A stretch of DNA of 30,203 nt from CBDUZS01 sp965371785. GTDB lineage: Bacteria; Fermentibacterota; Fermentibacteria; Fermentibacterales; JCC-6. Positions 23,910 to 30,203 of the stretch are shown piece after piece. The notes under the pieces were generated by a model, which saw only the letters and a list, made by a program, of their open reading frames with translations, ran no database searches and was not told where the DNA came from. The DNA lies in NCBI GenBank assembly GCA_965371785.1, contig CBDUZS010000030.1:1-30203 (forward strand), read 5' to 3'. Every line of letters starts with the position of its first letter. Position 1 is the first letter of the stretch. The position numbers were made by a program, and so were the translations under genes.

Positions 23910-26636
23910 TTACGAACAGAGAGCGGACTGAAGGGTAGACAGCAGCTCCTCTAGTCGAAATGGCTTGGATATGCAGGCCTTGAAACCGTATTCGGTGAAG
24001 TTGGCGAGGACGGGGTCGTTGGAATAACCGCTGGATACGATCGCCCTGACATCGGGATCCAGCTCGATAATCCTGGAGATGGACTCGACTCCTCCCATGC
24101 CGCCCGGAATCGTCAGATCCATTATCACCGCATCGAACTTTTGCCCGGCATCCATCGCACTCTTGTAAAGCTTCACCGCGCTGAGCCCGTCCAGAGCCTG
24201 CACCGTCTTGTATCCATACTGTGCAAGCATTTCCTGAATCACGGACTGAACAGATTCTTCGTCGTCCATTACCAGTATTGTTCCAGAGCCCCTGGCTATC
24301 TCGATCGTATTTGCGATCGTTTGCTTGGGGCGTTGATCGGATGCAGGCAGGTACACCGTGAAGGTCGACCCTTTTCCCTCTGCCGAATTGACTGTTATCT
24401 GTCCGCTATGCCTGCCTACTATGGAATAGACGGTTGCCAGCCCCAGACCGCTGCCTTCCGATTTCGTTGTGTAGTACGGATCGAAGATCCTGTCGATATT
24501 CTCCTTCGCGATTCCCCTGCCTTGATCGATTACTGAGATTGTGACGTAGTTCCCTGCATCGAGTGACATGCTGTTCATAGCGGAGAGCTGCTGATTCTCG
24601 ACCACCAGATTGACTATCCCACCTTCTGGCATGGCTTGCATCGAGTTGATCACAAGGTTGCTTATCACCTGACCGATCTGGCCCTCGTCCGCCTTGACAG
24701 ACCATGTCGATTCGGGAACGGTGACATTGCATTTAACGTTGGAGCCTCGAGTAGCGAAATCCGATGCTTCCCTCAGAATCCTTTCCATATGAAGAAGCCT
24801 TTTCACCGGTTCTCCACCCCGCGAGAACGTCAGCAGCTGTTGTGTGAGTTCGCTGGCTCTCACAGAAGCTTTCTCCGCGGCATCGAGCTTCGAATAGACC
24901 GGATGCGTCGTGTTCGTATAGGTTTTTGCCAGGGAGATATTCCCTAGGACCGCAGCAAGAATGTTGTTGAAATCGTGTGCGATTCCTCCCGCAAGAATTC
25001 CGATGGACTCGAGTCTCTGTCTCTTGAGTAGCTCTTCTTCCAGCTCCCGTATTTCCGAGATATCCCTGATTATGCCGTCTATTGCCTCGATCTTGCCCGA
25101 GCCATCCTTGACTCCGTAAGCGGAGATCGATGCCCAGAATGATGATCCATCGAGTCGTCTGAGCTGTACTTCGTAGTTGTCGAGCTGTCCGGACTGGCTC
25201 AGACTCTCCTTGAAAGTCATGCGGTCCGTGGAGTCCAGATAGAGATCCTCCACGCGAGTGTTGAGAAGCTTCTTTTCGGAATCTGCACTGAACATGCTGA
25301 GCATGGTGCTGTTGACGGAAAACAGGTGTCCGTCCATCCCGGATCTGAAAACTGCGACCGGAAGATTGTTGACGAGTGTTTCGTACTTCTCGTCACTCCT
25401 CTTGAGCGCTTCCTCTGCTGACAGGGCTCGCTTCTCCTCAGTGATGTCCTCTGTCAGCACTACGACTTTGCCGATGTCACCACTGGGGTTGAGTATCCCG
25501 TAGAATCGTTGTGTAAGCCATTTGTCCAGCGACTTGATGTACAGATCAGGGACGGTCAGATCACCCCCCTCGGTGTAGATCTTTACAACATCCTCCTTGT
25601 AAGCACCAAGGTACGAATCGTGGTTATCAAGAGCGAGTTCATCCTGCTTACGATCGAGAAGAACCTGGACATCCTCCTCGGGCTTGTTCCAGATTTCAGC
25701 CCATTTCTCGTTACACAGCAGAAGGTTTCCATTCCTGTCACGTACCGAAATGCCGACTGGTGACTGGTCGATGATCGCGCTCTCGATCTGTGACTGCTCG
25801 AGTTTCCGCTTATCCTCAGCAAGCCTCTCGGAGATGTCCCGAATCGTCAGAAGAAGTGCGTCCTGTCCATCGCTTGTGATCGAGGAGTAGAGTACTTCTG
25901 CCTGCCTTGTTTCGCCATCGGGTCTGAGCAGACGGAGCTGAATGGATTCAGTAGCTTTCTCATCAGCCAGTTTATTTCTGTAGGCATCGAGGACCCTGGC
26001 TTTATCATCGTGTGCAATGAGATCGCGAAAACGGGCTCCGAGAAGATCATTCTCTGAATAGCCGGTAATCCTGGCGCACATGTTGTTCACGAAAGTGATT
26101 CGGGCATTCTGAATAATGGCAATGCCATCCATGCTCTTCTCGATGACCGCGGTGTGGAGTTCCTCGCGTTCACGAAGAGTCTGTTCGGTGTTCTTCAGCT
26201 CGGTTATGTCTATGAGGGAAGCAACTCTTTCATCCGAATCGGGGATCATGCCGACCGAACAGATGACTTTGCGTATCGATCCGTCGCCCCGGCGAACTTC
26301 GGTTCTGTAAACCGATGGAGCGGATTTGTCCCCTGCAATTCTGGCCTGTGCATAACCGTTTACTCGATCGACTTCCTTTGGAATCACGAAAGTCATCCAG
26401 GGGAGCAAGCCTTCTATCTCATTCTTCGCATACCCGAAGAATTCGCTGAACTGCTTGTTGCATGCGACAATGATGCCGTCTTCTTTCAGTACGCATACTG
26501 GCGTGCCGGTGTTCTCGAAAAGCGTTTTGTACCTGTTCTCCGCACTGGAATCGTTGCTTGATCGAAGCCTGTCTTCCAGTTCAGTGATTCTGGATCGTGC
26601 CTCTTCGAGAGCCTTTTCCAGATCGCGTTTTGACAT
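23910..26636 (-). CDS. PAS-rich hybrid sensor histidine kinase with receiver domain
   Basis: The 908-residue soluble protein starts with a short coiled coil (residues 1-35). Four PAS domains follow (about 36-150, 160-270, 285-405, 415-535) with typical NxxFxxxxGY-type and DISE/DITE endings. Next is HisKA with phosphorylatable His554 (AGGIAHDFNNILAAV), then the HATPase with N box NLVINSMQAMPEGG, G1 DQGRGIA and G2 GSGLGLATVYSI. A C-terminal receiver has acidic DDEES and phospho-acceptor Asp840 (VIMDLTIPGG). There is no membrane segment, so it senses an internal or membrane-permeant cue such as redox, light or a small molecule. No cognate regulator is adjacent. Start ATG follows GAGAG at six bases. 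It is 151 bp upstream of the GlmL-like gene on the same strand. Confidence 0.92.
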   Translation of the reverse strand: MSKRDLEKALEEARSRITELEDRLRSSNDSSAENRYKTLFENTGTPVCVLKEDGIIVACNKQFSEFFGYAKNEIEGLLPWMTFVIPKEVDRVNGYAQARIAGDKSAPSVYRTEVRRGDGSIRKVICSVGMIPDSDERVASLIDITELKNTEQTLREREELHTAVIEKSMDGIAIIQNARITFVNNMCARITGYSENDLLGARFRDLIAHDDKARVLDAYRNKLADEKATESIQLRLLRPDGETRQAEVLYSSITSDGQDALLLTIRDISERLAEDKRKLEQSQIESAIIDQSPVGISVRDRNGNLLLCNEKWAEIWNKPEEDVQVLLDRKQDELALDNHDSYLGAYKEDVVKIYTEGGDLTVPDLYIKSLDKWLTQRFYGILNPSGDIGKVVVLTEDITEEKRALSAEEALKRSDEKYETLVNNLPVAVFRSGMDGHLFSVNSTMLSMFSADSEKKLLNTRVEDLYLDSTDRMTFKESLSQSGQLDNYEVQLRRLDGSSFWASISAYGVKDGSGKIEAIDGIIRDISEIRELEEELLKRQRLESIGILAGGIAHDFNNILAAVLGNISLAKTYTNTTHPVYSKLDAAEKASVRASELTQQLLTFSRGGEPVKRLLHMERILREASDFATRGSNVKCNVTVPESTWSVKADEGQIGQVISNLVINSMQAMPEGGIVNLVVENQQLSAMNSMSLDAGNYVTISVIDQGRGIAKENIDRIFDPYYTTKSEGSGLGLATVYSIVGRHSGQITVNSAEGKGSTFTVYLPASDQRPKQTIANTIEIARGSGTILVMDDEESVQSVIQEMLAQYGYKTVQALDGLSAVKLYKSAMDAGQKFDAVIMDLTIPGGMGGVESISRIIELDPDVRAIVSSGYSNDPVLANFTEYGFKACISKPFRLEELLSTLQSALCS

Positions 26637-26753
26637 GTGATTCTCTCAGTTTTACAGCAGCAGCATCCTCTCAGATGCCACAGCTGGCGTTCCTCTGCCC
26701 GGTATACGGTCACTACAAGGATTCCGTACTCCGGCGCTGTCAAGTGGATAAGT

Positions 26754-26781
26754 CATATAAAACTGCATGTCCACCTGTAAA
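26754..26781 (-). promoter_or_regulatory. Candidate promoter for the histidine kinase
   Basis: On the minus strand: -35 TTTACA (5 of 6 to consensus), a 16-bp spacer, and -10 TATATG (4 of 6). A second, perfect TTGACA lies further downstream but has no good -10. This is the only element I see in the 238-bp gap between the kinase start and the plus-strand membrane protein. No promoter for the latter stands out. Confidence 0.3.
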
Positions 26782-26874
26782 TAGCGAAAGAAGTCGAGTG
26801 GTGCTGACCTGTCATCGGGTATGCTCCTCTGTTTATCTTACCTTTGTGCCGCGGCATCCAGATGGGGGGATACA

Positions 26875-27240
26875 ATGAACCTGACAAGAAAACAGAAAAT
26901 TATTCTTGGTGTGCTCACGCTATGGCCGCCGTTCTACATCCTGATCTTCATAGCCAATGTCGTGGGTATGATCGTTGCCAGCAGTTCGAACACGAACGCA
27001 ACCATCAGCATCATGTCGGTTGCATGGATATTTCCACTTCATTTCCTCACAATCATCCTTGTTCTGGCTCTGATGGTCTTCTACATCCTGTACATCGTCC
27101 GGTCAGACACTATCCCGGAGGAGCATAGAATCGTCTGGCTTATCGCAGTGATCATCGTGAGCATACCGGCCATGATCATTTTCTGGTTCATGCATTTCTG
27201 GAAGGAGTTGCGTGAAGAGCGCTACGATGAAGAATTTTGA
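26875..27240 (+). CDS. Small three-helix membrane protein
   Basis: The ATG at 26875 follows a GGGGGGA site, and the product starts MNLTRKQKIILG. An upstream ATG at 26821 has no ribosome site and would add a non-homologous-looking leader. The 121-residue product has three hydrophobic helices (about 9-37, 45-76, 85-109) separated by short polar loops, and a charged C-tail (KELREERYDEEF). No catalytic motif is present. Its 3' end overlaps the VOC gene by up to 29 bases, so translation is probably coupled. The function is unknown. Confidence 0.75.
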   Translation: MNLTRKQKIILGVLTLWPPFYILIFIANVVGMIVASSSNTNATISIMSVAWIFPLHFLTIILVLALMVFYILYIVRSDTIPEEHRIVWLIAVIIVSIPAMIIFWFMHFWKELREERYDEEF

Positions 27241-27607
27241 TTCCCAGATAACATTCATTTACACGAAGGATATCGAGGCTGCATCCGCATTCTACGGAGG
27301 GCTGCTCGAGCTTCCCCTCGTACTTGATCAGGGTGGGTGTAGAATCTACCGGGTTACGCAGGGAGGGTTCATCGGCGTCTGCGGAAGGGGAGAAGCCATG
27401 GAACCACGGGGCGTCGTTCTCACTCTGGTCACCGATGACGTAGACGAATGGTTCCACAGGCTGTCGGCAGCAGGAGTCGAGGTAGAGAAGAAACCCGCCT
27501 ACAATCCGGAATACAACATCTACCACTGCTTTCTTCTCGATCCTGCCGGTTACAGGATCGAGATACAGAGATTCGAGGATTCCGTGTGGAACGATTCACT
27601 GGAGTAA
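27212..27607 (+). CDS. VOC/glyoxalase-superfamily protein
   Basis: The 131-residue product has one paired beta-alpha-beta-beta-beta VOC unit: ITFIYTKDIEAASAFYGGLL at the start and CFLLDPAGYRIEIQRFED at the end. The GTG at 27212 follows AAGGAG closely; an internal ATG at 27227 is also possible. The terminal Glu (IEIQ) of a metal site is present, but the usual first-strand His is replaced by Tyr/Thr (FIYTKD), so metal binding and activity are unclear. VOC proteins range from lyases to dioxygenases and resistance proteins. The gene overlaps the membrane-protein gene upstream and the hemW gene downstream (22 bases). Confidence 0.85.
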   Translation: MKSATMKNFDSQITFIYTKDIEAASAFYGGLLELPLVLDQGGCRIYRVTQGGFIGVCGRGEAMEPRGVVLTLVTDDVDEWFHRLSAAGVEVEKKPAYNPEYNIYHCFLLDPAGYRIEIQRFEDSVWNDSLE

Positions 27608-28761
27608 CCGAACCTGCCGGTCTCTACATTCATGTACCATTCTGCCTTCAGAAATGTTCGTACTGTAGCTTCTACTCCCGGAAACTCGAACTCGGGCTTC
27701 TCGAAAAGTGGTTCCATGCCCTGATCATTGAAACGGATATTGCTCTTCCTCCCGGAATTCGGCTTTCCTCCGTGTACGCAGGCGGTGGAACGCCCGGCCT
27801 GGTGAGCCCGGCGATGTGGAGAGCCTTCTGGATGAAACTGCGCGATCGAACAGACCTGAGCGGTCTGAAGGAAGCAACGATAGAGACGAATCCGGCAGCG
27901 AATTCCGAAGAAGGTTTCAGCGGATTCATCGATGCCGGCTGGAGCAGGATCGGTATCGGAGTTCAGTCCTTCAACGACGGAGAACTCGATATTCTGGACC
28001 GCCTTCACACCTCCGCGGAAGCTGAAACGGCCTTTCGTCAGGCAAGATCGGCTGGGTTTGACTCCGTCAGCCTTGATCTGATCTACGGTATTCCCACACA
28101 GACGATCGAAAGCTGGAGGAACAGTCTCGACAAAATTATCTCTCTTCGACCAGAGCACATCTCCTGCTACGAGCTGACACTCGGAAATGACACCCCTCTC
28201 AGCAGCCTCTGTGAGACGGGCAGCCTAATGAAACCCGATGAAAACACTTGTGTTGAGATGTACATGCTGGCCAACGAACTGCTCACAGATGCTGGTTACG
28301 TGCATTACGAAGTTTCCAGCTACTCACTGGGTGAGGGCAACAGGTCGATTCACAACAGCTCCTACTGGAGCCATAATTCCTACATCGGACTGGGGCCGTC
28401 GGCTCACGGTTTCGACGGAAGCAGGGCGAGGTGGTGGAATCTCCCAGATGTCCAGTGTTACATCGATCAACTCGGGGAAGGGAACTCCCCGGTCGAGAGC
28501 CGTGAGCAGCTGACCCCGGAACAGCTTGTTCTCGAAAAGGTAATGCTCACGATGCGGACGGCAGCGGGATTAGACCTGGATTCCCTCCGGCTCGATTACG
28601 GTGCGGTTCTATCGGAGAAAGGCATCTCTCTCGTCGAGAAACTCCGCAAAGATGGAAAGATCAAACAGGAAGGACAGCATCTCAAACCAACAGTGGAAGG
28701 AATGCTGCTGGCCGACGGGATTGCCCTTGACCTCTTCGAGAACGTCACCATTCATCACTGA
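27586..28761 (+). CDS. hemW: HemW-type radical SAM heme chaperone
   Basis: The 391-residue product has the radical-SAM cluster motif C-x3-C-x2-C at Cys20, Cys24 and Cys27 (HVPFCLQKCSYCSFYS). It also has the SAM-binding YAGGGTPGLV, RIGIGVQSFNDGELDIL near residue 125, DLIYGIPTQT, and the HemW-typical HNSSYWSHNSYIGLGPSAHG. HemW binds heme and delivers it to membrane enzymes; unlike true HemN it is not an oxygen-independent coproporphyrinogen oxidase. I choose the GTG at 27586 after GAGGA; earlier in-frame starts lie inside the VOC gene. The 391-residue length matches HemW (usually about 380). The start overlaps the VOC gene by 22 bases. Confidence 0.93.
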   Translation: MERFTGVTEPAGLYIHVPFCLQKCSYCSFYSRKLELGLLEKWFHALIIETDIALPPGIRLSSVYAGGGTPGLVSPAMWRAFWMKLRDRTDLSGLKEATIETNPAANSEEGFSGFIDAGWSRIGIGVQSFNDGELDILDRLHTSAEAETAFRQARSAGFDSVSLDLIYGIPTQTIESWRNSLDKIISLRPEHISCYELTLGNDTPLSSLCETGSLMKPDENTCVEMYMLANELLTDAGYVHYEVSSYSLGEGNRSIHNSSYWSHNSYIGLGPSAHGFDGSRARWWNLPDVQCYIDQLGEGNSPVESREQLTPEQLVLEKVMLTMRTAAGLDLDSLRLDYGAVLSEKGISLVEKLRKDGKIKQEGQHLKPTVEGMLLADGIALDLFENVTIHH

Positions 28762-28838
28762 CAAACCTGCCTGAAATGCCCCTGCAGCAGAGGTGCAACA
28801 TCATGCAGGCGACAAAGTAGCTGATACACTGCTGGAGT

Positions 28839-28867
28839 TTGACTACTTAGGCCTCACAGAGCATAAT
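28839..28867 (+). promoter_or_regulatory. Sigma70-like promoter for tRNA-Arg
   Basis: -35 TTGACT (5 of 6 to consensus), a 17-bp spacer and -10 CATAAT (5 of 6). The inferred transcription start is near 28874, about 9 nt before the mature tRNA 5' end. It is among the best promoter matches in the window. Confidence 0.65.
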
Positions 28868-28882
28868 TGGGCCTGCTTCGGT

Positions 28883-28930
<48 letters not shown>

Positions 28931-28959
<29 letters not shown>

Positions 28960-29056
28960 TTTCTATATCAACGACTCGAATCAGGCTACTCCGTTTCCCC
29001 ATTGGACACACGGTGGGAGTCGTGTCGGGGGCACCATTTCTTTGTCACGACTCGAA
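28931..29056 (+). repeat. Imperfect 50-bp direct repeat based on the tRNA-Arg 3' end
   Basis: Unit 1 is 28931-28980 and unit 2 is 29007-29056. Both share CACACG, then a 24-base identical block (28941-28964 and 29018-29041) spanning the T-arm 3' strand, acceptor, CCA and the next five bases, and then ACGACTCGAA. In each unit the T-arm 3' strand (GAGTCGT) is complementary to the tail (ACGACTC), so each can form a hairpin with a loop of about 22 nt. Confidence 0.8.
29007..29036 (+). pseudogene. Partial tRNA-Arg 3' copy (T-arm to CCA)
   Basis: This segment keeps the acceptor 3' strand and CCA of the tRNA-Arg exactly, and a T stem (ACACG with CGTGT). The T loop is altered (GTGGGAGT instead of TTCGAGT). 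No matching D arm, anticodon arm or 5' acceptor strand lies before it, so it cannot be a working tRNA. It is a remnant of a tandem duplication or of recombination at the tRNA 3' end. Confidence 0.65.
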
Positions 29057-29156
29057 GCCTGGTTCGGCTCATGCTGTCTGGCATCAAGGAGGAGGGAAAC
29101 CGCATCGGGCACATTCCCCCGGATAGGGAACCCGCTGTCTGATGAGCCGGACTTGC

Positions 29157-30203
29157 CTACCTGGTCGAAACGATCCTTGCCGAGACTGTGCCGCCTGGAT
29201 GACTCATCCTGATCAGATAAACGCCGGGAACGGGAAGTTCACCAAGCAGGTGCACTCCCTCTCCGGCTGCTTCGACCTGGAGGACGATCCTACCCGAGAG
29301 GTCCATTACGCATATCTGGCCGCTCTCCGTTCCCAGCACCTCTACGGACAGCGGGCCCCTCACAGGATTCCCGAGTGGTCTCAGAGTCACTGCCGGGTCC
29401 TGCATACTCGAGGATTGTCCCGGTAGACCTGTCACCGAGCCGAAGTCGATGAACGCCACCAGGGGTTCCTGCTCGGTTACCGGCAGCCAGGCTACCCAGT
29501 AGCCGTCGGTGTCAGCGCAGACCGCAATGTCCCCGAGAACGGGGGGGAACATCGAGGATGCCACCAGGTAGTCGTAGTTGTTCCACTGGCCGTTCCAGTA
29601 GCGGCACCTTATCTGCCCTTCCCTGTACCAGACCATGAGTGTTCCGGGAAGGCCTGCGGCAGGTGATAACGCCACCGGATCGTCATGATCCGGGAAGCTC
29701 CACGGAAGAAGGCTGGTGCTCTCCGGACCAGGCTGGAGGGTGGTGTAGAATGACCAGCTCTCCTCCCCCAGACTGTCTGCGAAGAGGAGGATGGCTCCGG
29801 TGTCCGACGAGCTGCCGAGCCCGATCATTCCCGATTCGACCGGGTCCCAGAATTCGCCGATGGTGTAGGAGAGAAGCTCCGACGAGTCCGGGTCGAATAC
29901 CAGTGAATGGTTCATGAGCCAGCCCCCTGAGCCGCCGTCGTACCCGAAGGAGGTGGCAATCAGGGAGTACCCTCCTGGACAGATCACCGGACCGACCATG
30001 ACTGCATGGACATCCTTCTGCCGTCCGTATCCCTTCCAGTAGTAGTCCTTCGCCCAGTACGCCGAATTAGTACCAGTGAGGAGTCCGGATGAGCTGATGT
30101 CGAAGTAGATCTGCTCCGCCCAGAGGTTCGTGACAGAGCTGCAGAAGGCGACGTTGCTGTAGGCCAGCAGTGCGTCCCACCTCGGATCAGGGGTCTTCAG
30201 GAA
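29157..30203 (-). CDS. Secreted protein with C-terminal sorting-type domain, 5' end outside window
   Basis: The frame is open through the window edge, so the N-terminus is missing; about 348 codons are visible. The visible body is rich in Trp, Tyr, Gly and Ser beta strands (DYLVASSMFPPVLGDIAVCAD, split as DYLVASSMF and PPVLGDIAVCAD; WVAWLPVTEQEPLVAF), like the surface beta-propeller or beta-sandwich proteins of this group. The last 80 residues are a FlgD-Ig/type A sorting-like domain: LRPLGNPVRGPLSVEV, then ICVMDLSGRIV and PVPGVYLIRM. That is the same C-terminal type as the C25 peptidase. An internal ATG at 29999 is not the start, because coding sequence continues upstream of it. The function is unknown. 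Confidence 0.75.
   Translation of the reverse strand, partial: FLKTPDPRWDALLAYSNVAFCSSVTNLWAEQIYFDISSSGLLTGTNSAYWAKDYYWKGYGRQKDVHAVMVGPVICPGGYSLIATSFGYDGGSGGWLMNHSLVFDPDSSELLSYTIGEFWDPVESGMIGLGSSSDTGAILLFADSLGEESWSFYTTLQPGPESTSLLPWSFPDHDDPVALSPAAGLPGTLMVWYREGQIRCRYWNGQWNNYDYLVASSMFPPVLGDIAVCADTDGYWVAWLPVTEQEPLVAFIDFGSVTGLPGQSSSMQDPAVTLRPLGNPVRGPLSVEVLGTESGQICVMDLSGRIVLQVEAAGEGVHLLGELPVPGVYLIRMSHPGGTVSARIVSTR

Noticed and set aside
28762..28838. Possible terminator after hemW
   Set aside because: Only short, poorly aligned complementary segments and no T tract.
29057..29156. Gap between the tRNA repeat and the truncated secreted gene
   Set aside because: Weak 7-bp complementary segments only; no gene or RNA element could be supported.

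Overview
The window reads as chromosomal DNA from an uncultivated Gram-negative anaerobe of the FCB-like candidate phyla; Fermentibacterota or a relative is my best guess. The clues are a TonB-dependent receptor barrel, a lipoprotein, and secreted proteins ending in FlgD-Ig/type IX-style C-terminal domains. Others are a gingipain-type C25 peptidase, an alpha-glucan phosphorylase, a GlmL-like actin-fold protein, and frequent TTG/GTG starts. The phylum is an inference from gene style; there is no rRNA in the window.

Layout. 1-4.7 kb: TonB receptor-like gene, zinc-ribbon protein, and a secreted protein gene whose reading frame crosses one in-frame UGA (all minus), then two small genes. 4.8-6.6 kb: beta-propeller fragment protein, YitT-family membrane protein and a tRNA-Sec (UCA) gene on the minus strand. 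6.7-12 kb: HEAT-like protein and glycogen phosphorylase, convergent. 12-18 kb: C25 peptidase, GT-C glycosyltransferase and a VIT/vWA protein. 18-20.9 kb: hexapeptide acyltransferase, lepA and a lipoprotein. 20.9-26.6 kb: very long GlmL-like protein and a PAS-rich hybrid histidine kinase. 26.9-28.8 kb: overlapping trio of membrane protein, VOC protein and hemW. 28.8-29.1 kb: tRNA-Arg (CCU) with a clear promoter and a duplicated 3' end. 29.2 kb to the end: 5'-truncated secreted protein with a sorting-type C-terminus.

The most interesting point is the combination of a tRNA-Sec gene with a secreted-protein frame (3154-3780, minus). That frame has a signal peptide, a strong ribosome binding site, a sigma70-like promoter, and one UGA in a Cys-Gly-Ser-UGA context. 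A hairpin of bacterial-SECIS geometry follows the UGA, with an AGGU apical loop 25 nt downstream. It may be an unrecognised extracytoplasmic selenoprotein; the rival explanation is a UGG-to-UGA change (mutation or sequencing error) at a Trp codon. Secondary points are a zinc-ribbon gene whose coding signal extends about 56 codons upstream with no start codon, the GlmL-like protein with a roughly 400-residue extension, and the 50-bp repeat built on the 3' end of tRNA-Arg.
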